Assembly: GCA_036279975.1 (NCBI GenBank)
Contig: DASURP010000010.1
Span: forward strand, 1 to 64,000
Length of the DNA: 64,000 nt
Reading direction: 5' to 3'
Source of the DNA: 66-474 sp036279975
GTDB lineage: Bacteria > Pseudomonadota > Gammaproteobacteria > Xanthomonadales > Rhodanobacteraceae
A program made the translations under genes and the position numbers. Position 1 is the first letter of the stretch, and each line of letters begins with the position of its first letter. A model generated the notes under the pieces. That model saw nothing but the letters and a program-made list of their open reading frames with translations, searched no databases and was not told the origin of the DNA. Below, in pieces: positions 33,740 through 41,613 of this stretch.

Positions 33740-34696
33740 ATGGACAACCCCGCTGCCACCGCCAACCGCGTGCCATCCTCCCGCTTCGACGGCTGGCTGG
33801 AAAAGGCCTGTGCACTCGGCCCGCTGTCGGCAGCCATCGTGCACCCGTGTGACGAGCGCACCCTGCGCGCGGTGGCGGACGCCGACCGGCTCGGCATGCT
33901 TCGACCGATCCTGGTCGGCCCCGGCGAGAGGATCCGGCGGGCGGCCGCAGCCGCCCGCATCGACATCGAAGGTTTCGACATCGAGGACGTCCCGCACAGC
34001 CATGCCGCGGCGGCGCGCGCGGTGGCATTGGCGCGCTCGGGCTCGGCCGGCATGCTGGTGAAGGGCGCGTTGCGCACCGACGAGTTGATGTCCGAAGTGC
34101 TCGACGAAGCACATGGCCTGCGCAGCGAGCGTCGCGCGAGCCACGTGTTCGCGCTGGACGTACCGGCCTATCCCAAACCGGTGTTCCTGACCGACGGCGC
34201 CATCAACATCGCACCGGGCCTGCGCGAAAAACGCGACATCGTGCAGAACGCGATCGACCTGCTCCATGCAATCGGGGTTGCCGTGCCCAGGGTAGCAATC
34301 CTGTCCGCGGTGGAAACGGTCAACGAGAGGATCGCGTCCACGGTCGAGGCGGCGGCGCTGTGCAAGATGGCCGAGCGCGGCCAGATCACGGGCGCGCTGC
34401 TGGACGGGCCGCTCGCGTTCGACAACGCCATTTCGCGGCAGGCGGCCGCCATCAAGGGCATCCGTTCTCCCGTCGCGGGCGACGCCGACATCCTGGTGGT
34501 GCCGGACCTGGTGTCGGGCAACATGCTGGCCAAGCAGCTCGTCTATCTTTCGGACGCGCGCTCGGCCGGCATCGTGCTCGGCACGCGCGTACCGGTTGCC
34601 CTTGCCAGCCGCGCGGATGACACGCGCGCGCACCTGATTTCCTGCGTACTGGCAAGGCTGCTGGCGGCGCACCTAGCGATCATCGCCACGCCATGA
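33740..34696 (+). CDS. Phosphate acetyl/butyryltransferase
   Basis: A 318-residue cytoplasmic enzyme of the PTA_PTB family that converts acyl-CoA and phosphate to acyl phosphate. Recognisable segments are PLSAAIVHPCDERTLRAVADA, MLVKGALRTDELMSEVL, FLTDGAINIAPGLREKRDIVQNAIDL and the C-terminal ADILVVPDLVSGNMLAKQL. The size fits the short Pta/phosphate butyryltransferase type, not the 700-residue Pta with a DRTGG domain. Its stop overlaps the acetate kinase start by 4 bp, so acetyl-CoA is the likely substrate and ATP the product of the pair. Confidence 0.9.
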   Translation: MDNPAATANRVPSSRFDGWLEKACALGPLSAAIVHPCDERTLRAVADADRLGMLRPILVGPGERIRRAAAAARIDIEGFDIEDVPHSHAAAARAVALARSGSAGMLVKGALRTDELMSEVLDEAHGLRSERRASHVFALDVPAYPKPVFLTDGAINIAPGLREKRDIVQNAIDLLHAIGVAVPRVAILSAVETVNERIASTVEAAALCKMAERGQITGALLDGPLAFDNAISRQAAAIKGIRSPVAGDADILVVPDLVSGNMLAKQLVYLSDARSAGIVLGTRVPVALASRADDTRAHLISCVLARLLAAHLAIIATP

Positions 34697-35964
34697 TCCC
34701 CGCGGTCCTGACCATCAACATCGGCTCATCCGGGACCAAGTTCGCGTTGTTCCGGGCGGACTTCCTGGACCTGGTCGAACGGGGCGTGATCACGGCGCCC
34801 GGCGCTTCGCCAGTGCTGACGCTGGAAGGTTGTTCCTGCCCCCGCGACCAGCGCGTGGTGCCGCTGCCGCACGGCACCGGCGGGGAAGACGCAATCCGCT
34901 GGCTGCTCGGCTTCGTGCACAAGCGTTTTGCAGGCATGGTCCTGGCCGCCGTCGGCCATCGCGTCGTGCACGGCGGCCTGCGCTACGTCGAGCCGACGCG
35001 GCTGGATACGGGGGTGCTGGCCGATCTGGAATCGCTGGTGCCGTTGGCGCCGGAGCACCAGCCCCAGGCGCTTGCGGCCATACGCGCCATCGCCGCGACG
35101 GATCCGGGATTGCCGCAGGTCGCGTGTTTCGACACGGCCTTCCACCGGCACCTGCCAGCGCTGGCGCGGCGGTTCGCGCTGCCGCGCGCGCTGCACGACG
35201 AAGGCATCGTGCGCTACGGATTCCACGGCCTGTCGTATGAATACATCGCGAGCGTGCTGCCCACGGTGGCCGGCACCTGCGCCAACGGCCGCGTCATCGT
35301 TGCCCACCTCGGGCATGGTGCCAGCCTGTGCGCGATGCAGAACCTGCGCAGCGCCGGCACGACGATGGGCTTTACCCCGCTCGATGGCCTGATGATGGGC
35401 ACGCGCAGCGGCGGCATCGACCCGGGCGTACTGCTGCACCTGCTCGAAACGCGCGGGATGGGTGTGCACGAAGTACACGAACTGCTGGCGTACCGGTCGG
35501 GCCTGCGTGGCGTATCGGGCATCAGCGGCGACGTGCAGGAACTGGAAGCGAGCGACGATCCGCGCGCGCGCGAAGCGCTGGAGCTGTTCGCGCAGCGCGC
35601 GGCCATGGAAATCGCCGCGCAATGCGTGCTGCTGGGCGGACTCGATGCGCTGGTGTTCACCGCCGGCATTGGCGAGCGCTCCGCGCAGATGCGTAACCGG
35701 ATTTGCGCGCGGCTCGACTGGCTCGGCGTCGACCTCGACCCGGCTGCGAACGCCGCGCACCATCCGCAGATCGGCAGGACCGATTCCCCGGTTCCGGTTT
35801 TCGTAATCCGCACCAACGAGGAACTCGTGATTGCGCGCGCGGCCGTGGGCCTGCTCGGGGACGCGCGGCGCAACGTAGCGCGGGTCTCGACCGACGCCCG
35901 CGTCACCCACCCCCGCAAGCCGGGGCTTCCCGGCAACGCAACGCAAAGAGGCATGCCAGCATGA
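34693..35964 (+). CDS. ackA: Acetate kinase
   Basis: A 423-residue cytoplasmic kinase making ATP and acetate from acetyl phosphate. The N-terminal signature is LTINIGSSGTKFALF. Also conserved are GHRVVHGG, FDTAFHRHLP, RYGFHGLSYEY, VAHLGHGASLCAM, DGLMMGTRSGGIDPG and FTAGIGERSAQMR, covering the catalytic Arg, His and Asp positions. It has about 20 extra residues at the C terminus. Translational coupling with the upstream phosphotransacetylase and downstream GNAT (both ATGA overlaps) gives a three-gene operon under an FNR-type box, a fermentative ATP route for oxygen shortage. Confidence 0.95.
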   Translation: MIPAVLTINIGSSGTKFALFRADFLDLVERGVITAPGASPVLTLEGCSCPRDQRVVPLPHGTGGEDAIRWLLGFVHKRFAGMVLAAVGHRVVHGGLRYVEPTRLDTGVLADLESLVPLAPEHQPQALAAIRAIAATDPGLPQVACFDTAFHRHLPALARRFALPRALHDEGIVRYGFHGLSYEYIASVLPTVAGTCANGRVIVAHLGHGASLCAMQNLRSAGTTMGFTPLDGLMMGTRSGGIDPGVLLHLLETRGMGVHEVHELLAYRSGLRGVSGISGDVQELEASDDPRAREALELFAQRAAMEIAAQCVLLGGLDALVFTAGIGERSAQMRNRICARLDWLGVDLDPAANAAHHPQIGRTDSPVPVFVIRTNEELVIARAAVGLLGDARRNVARVSTDARVTHPRKPGLPGNATQRGMPA

Positions 35965-36572
35965 ACGCGAACGGCACACTCGGCTCCTCCCTCCACACAC
36001 CCAACCCGGCACCACGGCCGAGCGGCGCAATGGTCACCAAACCGGGGACACCCATCGGCGATCTGCCCCGGTGGATCGACACGCTGGAAGACGGCACCCA
36101 GGTCCTCATCCGTATCTTGCGCAAGGACGATGCGGATCTGGAACGCACCTTCATCCACCGACTCAGCCCGGAGTCACGGCGGCTCCGGTTCCTGGGGCAG
36201 ATCGCCGAACCTTCCGACGAGTTGATCCACAAGCTCGTGGACATCGATTACACCCGCGACCTCGCCTTCGTCGCATTGGTCACGCACGCGGGCGAAGAAG
36301 TGGCGGCGGGCATCAGCCGCTACAGCCTCGCGTCCGACGCGCTGTCATGCGAGTGCACGGTCGCGGTTGCCGACGAATGGCAGAACAAGGGATTGGGCAC
36401 CCTGCTGATGCGCCGCTTGATCGCGATCGCCAGGAAGCGCGGAATCCACACGATGGTGTCGATCGATTCCGCTGAAAACTGGCGCATGCGCGAGTTGGCC
36501 GAGGACCTGGGTTTCACGCGCGAAACGGATCCCGGCGACGCCAGGATGGTGATCCACCGCCTCCAGCTGTGA
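35961..36572 (+). CDS. GNAT acetyltransferase in the pta-ackA operon
   Basis: A 203-residue acetyltransferase. The segment LEDGTQVLIRILRKDDADLERTFIHRLSPESRRLRFLG is characteristic of the GNAT domain of Pat/YfiQ protein lysine acetyltransferases. The acetyl-CoA loop is EWQNKGLGTLLMRRLIAIARKRGI near 140-160. Its ATG overlaps the ackA stop by 4 bp. Sitting in the acetyl-CoA/acetyl-phosphate operon, it may acetylate proteins in step with that flux; this is inference. A paralogue lies at 10663-11238. Confidence 0.88.
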   Translation: MNANGTLGSSLHTPNPAPRPSGAMVTKPGTPIGDLPRWIDTLEDGTQVLIRILRKDDADLERTFIHRLSPESRRLRFLGQIAEPSDELIHKLVDIDYTRDLAFVALVTHAGEEVAAGISRYSLASDALSCECTVAVADEWQNKGLGTLLMRRLIAIARKRGIHTMVSIDSAENWRMRELAEDLGFTRETDPGDARMVIHRLQL

Positions 36573-36667
36573 AGCGTGCGGCCGATCGTCGCGTCGACAC
36601 CGGCGTGGGTCCTTTCCCACTGTTCCCGGCACGCCTGCAAGGGCCGGGCCGCCGCTCGTATACTGCG

Positions 36668-36693
36668 GGGGTACGCCACGCCAGGCGTACCCC
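36668..36693. repeat. Perfect 10-bp inverted repeat
   Basis: GGGGTACGCC, loop ACGCCA, GGCGTACCCC, about 95 bp after the pta-ackA-GNAT operon. It lacks a T-run but could end or stabilise that transcript. Confidence 0.5.
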
Positions 36694-36708
36694 TGCATTC
36701 CGGAATGA

Positions 36709-36957
36709 TTGGCGACCGACTTGAACGAGACCGACGTGGAAACGTCCAAAACCCGCAAGCCCCGGCCCGGCCCGGCCAGGCGCGACAGCCAGGCGGCCAC
36801 CGTGGAGGCCAACAAGCGTGGCGCACGCGCAGCCAGCCAGCGATCCGCCCAGCACGCTGCCGGAGAAACCGCGTCGCCATGGACGTGTCCCAAATGCCAC
36901 GGACGACGGGTGCTGCGCCGTGACAGGCGCGACCCGCGCGGCAGCGGCGACAAGTAA
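36709..36957 (+). CDS. Doubtful small basic protein with one CxxC
   Basis: An 82-residue reading frame with TTG start. It is Arg/Ala-rich and ends WTCPKCHGRRVLRRDRRDPRGSGDK. One CPKC knuckle resembles half a zinc ribbon. There is no strong ribosome site and no family was recognised. It could be a real small RNA-binding protein or only chance coding in high-GC DNA. Confidence 0.25.
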   Translation: MATDLNETDVETSKTRKPRPGPARRDSQAATVEANKRGARAASQRSAQHAAGETASPWTCPKCHGRRVLRRDRRDPRGSGDK

Positions 36958-36992
36958 CACCCCCGCATCGCCCCGGCATGCACCCGTGCGGC

Positions 36993-37006
36993 TTGATCGT
37001 CGTCAA
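36993..37006 (+). promoter_or_regulatory. FNR-type box upstream of the mini-hemN gene
   Basis: TTGAT-CGTC-GTCAA, a full match. Its centre is only 42 bp from the ATG at 37042, so a class II promoter would give an almost leaderless message. Confidence 0.65.
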
Positions 37007-37041
37007 CACCGCGTGCACGCACCGCCTGCAGCTTGCGCGAC

Positions 37042-37755
37042 ATGGACGCCCCCGCTGTCGCCGTATTCGATGCGGCGCTGATCGCACGCTGCGACACCCA
37101 CGGTCCGCGCTATACCAGTTATCCGGCCGCCCCGCAGTTCCGGCCCGATTTCAAGGCCGCCGCACTGCGCGGCGCGATCGAGCGCTCCAACCGGGTGGCG
37201 CCGCCGCGTCCGCTGTCGCTGTACGTGCACGTGCCGTTCTGCATGAGTCCATGCTTCTATTGCGGTTGCAACCGCATCATCACCCGCGACACCAGCCGCT
37301 CCGACCAGTACCTCGATTACCTCGAGCGCGAACTGGAACTGACCGCCCCGCTGTTCGATGCCGGACGGCCCGTCACCCAGCTCCATCTTGGCGGCGGCAC
37401 GCCGAACTTCCTGGACGTTCCGCGCACGCACCGGCTGATGGACATGCTGGCCGGGCACTTCCATTTCGCGGACCCGGCAAGCCGCGAGTTCGGCATCGAG
37501 ACCGACCCGCGCTTCGCCGGCGCGGCTTGCATCCGCGACCTCGGCGGCATGGGCTTCAACCGGATTTCGATCGGTACCCAGGACTTCGCGCTCGGAAAGC
37601 TCGCTGCACTCGTCGAGGACGGCCTGGCCACCATCGATGCCCGTGCTATCCGGGTGACGCCGCGTGGACGCTACCTGCTGCGCAGTGTCGCGATGTGCTT
37701 CGATACCTACCTCGACGTCCAGGCCGCCGGGCCGCGTTACTCGCGCACGATCTGA
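37042..37755 (+). CDS. Internally shortened HemN-like radical SAM protein
   Basis: A 237-residue relative of oxygen-independent coproporphyrinogen III dehydrogenase (normally about 455). Residues 1-185 match the HemN N-terminal half, including GPRYTSYP, the radical SAM cluster motif CMSPCFYCGC at about 65-74, LHLGGGTPNFL and GFNRISIGTQDF. Then the sequence jumps directly to the HemN C-terminal end (LVEDGLATIDARAIRVTPRGRYLLRSVAMCFDTYL and SRTI). Roughly 220 middle residues, the rest of the barrel and most of the substrate-binding domain, are missing in frame. Haem synthesis activity is doubtful. The reading frame is otherwise intact, so a deliberate mini-protein or a recent deletion both remain possible. 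Confidence 0.8.
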   Translation: MDAPAVAVFDAALIARCDTHGPRYTSYPAAPQFRPDFKAAALRGAIERSNRVAPPRPLSLYVHVPFCMSPCFYCGCNRIITRDTSRSDQYLDYLERELELTAPLFDAGRPVTQLHLGGGTPNFLDVPRTHRLMDMLAGHFHFADPASREFGIETDPRFAGAACIRDLGGMGFNRISIGTQDFALGKLAALVEDGLATIDARAIRVTPRGRYLLRSVAMCFDTYLDVQAAGPRYSRTI

Positions 37756-37770
37756 ATGCGCCTCGATCGA

Positions 37771-37784
37771 TTGACCGTCGTCAA
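37771..37784 (+). promoter_or_regulatory. FNR-type box upstream of fabAB
   Basis: TTGAC-CGTC-GTCAA, a perfect box centred 61 bp before the fabA start codon. Confidence 0.75.
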
Positions 37785-37838
37785 GGCGGCGCAACCGCGC
37801 CGCCTGCAAGCTGCACAGCCTCCCTGCGGTGCGTCCCC

Positions 37839-38354
37839 ATGAGTCGACCCGCCACCTACGACCACGACCAGCTGCTCGCCTGTGCCCGCGGCGAATTGTT
37901 CGGTCCCGGCAACGCACGCCTGCCGGCATCGCCGATGCTGATGTTCGACCGCATCACGCGCATTGACGAGAGCGGCGGCGCCTATGGCAAGGGCGTCCTG
38001 AACGCCGAACTGGACATCCGCCCCAACCTGTGGTTCTTCGGTTGCCACTTCGAGGGTGACCCGGTGATGCCGGGTTGCCTTGGCCTCGACGCGATGTGGC
38101 AACTCGCCGGTTTCTTCTTGCCGTGGCTGGGCGAGCCGGGGCGCGGGCGCGCGCTGGGGGTGGGCGAGGTCAAGTTCACGGGACAGGTGCTGCCGGGCGC
38201 GAACCTCGTGCGCTACGTCATCGACGTCAGCCGGGTGATCCGCGGACGGCTGAAGATGATCGTCGCGGACGGCCGCACGTTCGTCGACGAACGCCTGATC
38301 TACACCGCCAAGGACATGCGCGTGGGACTGTTCCGGTCCACCGAGGGGTTCTGA
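37839..38354 (+). CDS. fabA: 3-hydroxydecanoyl-ACP dehydratase/isomerase FabA
   Basis: A 171-residue hot-dog enzyme that makes trans-2-decenoyl-ACP and isomerises it to cis-3-decenoyl-ACP, the branch point of anaerobic unsaturated fatty acid synthesis. The active site is intact: WFFGCHFEGDPVMPGCLGLDAMWQL holds the catalytic His (about residue 71) and Asp (about 85). MLMFDRI and GVGEVKFTGQVLP are family motifs. Its stop and the fabB start overlap as TGATG. FNR-type control fits an oxygen-independent desaturation route. Confidence 0.95.
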   Translation: MSRPATYDHDQLLACARGELFGPGNARLPASPMLMFDRITRIDESGGAYGKGVLNAELDIRPNLWFFGCHFEGDPVMPGCLGLDAMWQLAGFFLPWLGEPGRGRALGVGEVKFTGQVLPGANLVRYVIDVSRVIRGRLKMIVADGRTFVDERLIYTAKDMRVGLFRSTEGF

Positions 38355-39562
38355 TGCAACGCGTGGTCGTCACCGGCATGGGCATCGTGTCCTGCCTCGG
38401 CAATGCGCTGGGCACCGTTTCGCAGGCGTTGCGTGAATTGAAGAGCGGGATCGTCGCGGTGCCGGAGTTCGCGGCCAACGGCCTGCGCAGCCACGTCGCG
38501 GGCCTGCCGCGCATCGACCTCGATGCGCTGATCGACCGCAAGCCCAGGCGCTTCATGGGCGACGCCGCCGCCTATGCGTACGCCGCGATGCGTTCCGCAA
38601 TCGCCGACGCCGGGCTTACGCCCGACCAGGTCAGCCATCCGCGCACCGGCGTCGTGGCCGGTTCCGGCGGCGGCTCGCCGCAATGGCAGATCGCGGTCGC
38701 CGACCTGTTGCGCGGCAAGGGCGTGCGCCGGGTCGGGCCATACATGGTGCCGCGCACGATGTGCTCGACGGTGTCGGCGACCCTGGCGACCACCTTCGGC
38801 ATCCTGGGCCTGAGTTACTCGATCGCCGCCGCCTGCGCCACCTCGGCGCACTGCATCGGCGCCGGTGCGGACCTGATCCGGCACGGCGCGCAGGACGTGG
38901 TTTTCGCTGGCGGCGGCGAGGAAGCGCACTGGGGCATGACCGCGCAGTTCGATGCGATGGGGGCGCTCTCGACCGCGCGCAACGCCGAGCCCGAGCACGC
39001 CTCGCGCCCCTACGACGTCGCTCGCGATGGTTTCGTGATCGGCGCCGGCGGCGGCATGCTGGTGCTGGAATCGTTCGAGCACGCGCGCGCCCGCGGCGCG
39101 GACATCCGCGCCGAGCTGGTCGGCTACGGCGCGACCTCGGACGGCGCCGACATGGTGGCGCCGTCGGGCGAAGGCGCCGTGCGTTGCATGCGCATCGCGC
39201 AGGCCGCGGCCGCGCGCCCCGTCGACTACCTCAATACCCACGGCACCGCGACGCCGCTCGGCGACATCGTGGAACTCGAAGCCGTGCGTGAGGCGTTCGG
39301 CGCATCCATGCCGATGCTGTCGTCCACCAAGGCGCTGACCGGGCACGCGCTTGGCGCAGCCGGGGTGCACGAAGCCATCTACAGCCTGGCCATGCTCGAG
39401 GACGGCTTCGTCGCGGGCTCGGCCAACATCGACGAGCTCGACCCGCGCGCCGCAAACTATCCGATCCTGCGCGAGTCCCGTCCCGCGCGCCTCGCCACGG
39501 TAATGTCCAACAGCTTCGGCTTCGGCGGCACCAACGCCAGCCTGGTGTTCGCCCGTGTCTGA
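38354..39562 (+). CDS. fabB: 3-oxoacyl-ACP synthase I FabB
   Basis: A 402-residue condensing enzyme extending cis-3-decenoyl-ACP in the cytoplasm. It opens RVVVTGMGIVSCLGNALG. The catalytic Cys is in SIAAACATSAHCIGAG near 163, the first His in NTHGTATPLGD near 298, and the second in KALTGHALGAAGVHE near 333. It ends NSFGFGGTNASLVF. Length matches FabB. It is coupled to fabA and convergent with the PLP decarboxylase gene. Confidence 0.95.
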   Translation: MQRVVVTGMGIVSCLGNALGTVSQALRELKSGIVAVPEFAANGLRSHVAGLPRIDLDALIDRKPRRFMGDAAAYAYAAMRSAIADAGLTPDQVSHPRTGVVAGSGGGSPQWQIAVADLLRGKGVRRVGPYMVPRTMCSTVSATLATTFGILGLSYSIAAACATSAHCIGAGADLIRHGAQDVVFAGGGEEAHWGMTAQFDAMGALSTARNAEPEHASRPYDVARDGFVIGAGGGMLVLESFEHARARGADIRAELVGYGATSDGADMVAPSGEGAVRCMRIAQAAAARPVDYLNTHGTATPLGDIVELEAVREAFGASMPMLSSTKALTGHALGAAGVHEAIYSLAMLEDGFVAGSANIDELDPRAANYPILRESRPARLATVMSNSFGFGGTNASLVFARV

Positions 39563-39607
39563 CCGGCCGCGGCGACGCCAGGCGCTGCAGGCCGAGCGCC
39601 GTCGCGC

Positions 39608-41563
39608 TCAGAGGTCCCGGCCGGACAGGGCCGCGCCGCGCGCCCGGACAAGTCCGACGCTCGCGTTGGCCAGCACCCGGACCCGCTTTTCCAGGAATTC
39701 GAAATAGCGGCCGATGTAATCGATCCCGTTCTCGGTATCCAGCAGGAACGGATTCATCAGCGTGTGGCGCAGGATCCGGAGCGGCTCGGACGACCCGGCC
39801 AGCGCAGCCGGCAGGTGCAGGCACTCGAGCAGCGCGTGCGCGGTGTCGCGATCCAGCGCGTCCAGCCGCATGGTGGTGGTGGAGCCGAAAAATTCACGGG
39901 TCTGCACCGGACCGGCGGGATCGATGCTCATGGATTCGTAGAGTTTGTCCACGAACGCATTCGCACCCCCGATGGTCGTGTTGTCGAGCGGATTCAGGGC
40001 CAGGCACACCAGGTTGGAGTCGGGCGCGAACGGCAGGCATGCACGCACCTGGTCGGCGCACGCCGAGGCGAAGTGCCGGGCCCGTTCGACGAAGTCGTCC
40101 GCCGCACGCAGGGTCTGCGCGGGCAGGCGTCCGAAATGTTCGTGGTCGAGCGGCAGCACGCGGTGCGTCACGTACACCGAAGCCGCCATGGCGCCTGGCC
40201 TGGAACCTTCGATGATGTATCGACCCGGTTGCCGGAAGCGCGCGAAGTAGTCCGCCTCGGGTTCCTGCGTGAACACGTAGCTGGCGTCGATCGCGAGCAG
40301 CGCGGCCGCACGCTGGTCGCGGCACACGAAGGCGCCGGCGCCGTACGGTGCATAGCCCTGCTTGTGCGGATCGATGGTCGCCGAATCGGTGCGGGACAGC
40401 GCGGCGACTGCCGCGTGCGTGGCGGGGGACGGAAACCGCCCGTACTCCGCGCGCATCTCCGCGAGCCCGCGCAGGCTTCCATCCGGCCGGCGGAACAAGG
40501 TGGCGAGATACCCGCCCCAGGCCGCGTCCACGTGCACCGCGAAGCCGAATCCCGTTGCCGCGCAACGGTCGCGCGCCTCGACCAGCCGGTCGATCGGGTC
40601 GATCGCGCCATACTCGGTGGTGCCCAGCATGCCCACGCACAGCAGCACCGGCCGGCGCTTCGCTTCGGCATCGGCAAGCAAGGCGTCGAGCGCGTCGGCA
40701 TCGATGCGCGCGTCACGCTGCGGCACCGGGACCAGGCGGCCGGCGCCGAGGCCCAGCAGTTGCATGCCCTTGCGCCAGGAGTAGTGCGCGCTCGCGGGCG
40801 CGATCACGATCGGCAGGTGGATTTCGGGGTGGCGATAGAAGAAGTCGGCGTGCCCCAGTGTTTCGATGCGCTGGCACGCAACCGCCTCCACGCAGCTTCG
40901 GCGCTCTGCGGGTGGCAACTTCGTCAAGTACGTTTCCCAGGCGTCCAGCAATGCCACGATCGCCGCGGGCGGTAGGTTGAACGCGGTCCAATCGTCTTTC
41001 GGCGTCGCAAGTCCCGTGGGCGCGGCGGCGCGCAAGGCAACCGGAAACGCCTTCATCGCCAGTGCCAGGCGCAGCGCCTGCAGATTGGCCAGCGTGCCGC
41101 CCGAGGTGAGGTGCCCGAAGGCACAATCCGGACGCCCCGGGTCATCGGGATAACCGAACAGCCGCGCCAGTTGCAGCCCGATCTTGATCTCGAGGTCTAC
41201 CGTCACCGGGGCGGTGTCGCCACTGATGTTGTTGGGGTTGTAGGGCAACACCAGGAACTGTGCAGCCAGCGCCGGCAACAGCAGGTCCGAGACCATGTGC
41301 CCGATGTAGCGCGGGTTGTGCGAAGGCACCGACCGCTTCAGCGCCGCCGACAGTGCGTGCAGCTCGCGCCGCAGGCGTGACTCGAACTCGCGGTACTCGG
41401 GCGAGGATGCCGCATCGGTGGGAATGGCCGGTGGATCCTCGGGGTGGAAATTGCGCCGCCAGTACACGTGGTCGCGCAGGAATTCCACCACCAGTTTTTC
41501 CAGGAGCCCGTCGTTCTCTCCGTAGGGCCCCAGGAAACACGGATACAGGATCGGATCGCTCAT
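39608..41563 (-). CDS. Group II PLP-dependent decarboxylase
   Basis: A 651-residue fold-type I enzyme of the glutamate/aromatic amino acid decarboxylase group. PLP-binding features are FGHLTSGGTLANLQALRLAL, HVDAAWGG and the Schiff-base Lys at about residue 401 in DSATIDPHKQGYAPYGAG. It is longer than typical members (470-550), with an extended N terminus (YPCFLGPYGENDGLLEKLVVEFLRDHVYWRRNFHP) and C-terminal segment. The substrate is unassigned; aspartate, glutamate or tyrosine enzymes are all possible relatives. It lies downstream of UbiM in the same direction, 50 bp away. Confidence 0.88.
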   Translation of the reverse strand: MSDPILYPCFLGPYGENDGLLEKLVVEFLRDHVYWRRNFHPEDPPAIPTDAASSPEYREFESRLRRELHALSAALKRSVPSHNPRYIGHMVSDLLLPALAAQFLVLPYNPNNISGDTAPVTVDLEIKIGLQLARLFGYPDDPGRPDCAFGHLTSGGTLANLQALRLALAMKAFPVALRAAAPTGLATPKDDWTAFNLPPAAIVALLDAWETYLTKLPPAERRSCVEAVACQRIETLGHADFFYRHPEIHLPIVIAPASAHYSWRKGMQLLGLGAGRLVPVPQRDARIDADALDALLADAEAKRRPVLLCVGMLGTTEYGAIDPIDRLVEARDRCAATGFGFAVHVDAAWGGYLATLFRRPDGSLRGLAEMRAEYGRFPSPATHAAVAALSRTDSATIDPHKQGYAPYGAGAFVCRDQRAAALLAIDASYVFTQEPEADYFARFRQPGRYIIEGSRPGAMAASVYVTHRVLPLDHEHFGRLPAQTLRAADDFVERARHFASACADQVRACLPFAPDSNLVCLALNPLDNTTIGGANAFVDKLYESMSIDPAGPVQTREFFGSTTTMRLDALDRDTAHALLECLHLPAALAGSSEPLRILRHTLMNPFLLDTENGIDYIGRYFEFLEKRVRVLANASVGLVRARGAALSGRDL

Positions 41564-41613
41564 GGGTGTCGTACCGCCGCTGCGCGCGGAGCCGTGACCG
41601 AAGCACGCGCGGC

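Larger units (their letters stand above)
36573..37041. other. Region between GNAT and mini-hemN genes
   Basis: Nearly 470 bp containing a perfect hairpin (36668-36693), one doubtful small reading frame (36709-36957) and an FNR-type box (36993-37006). Nothing else is seen. Confidence 0.4.
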
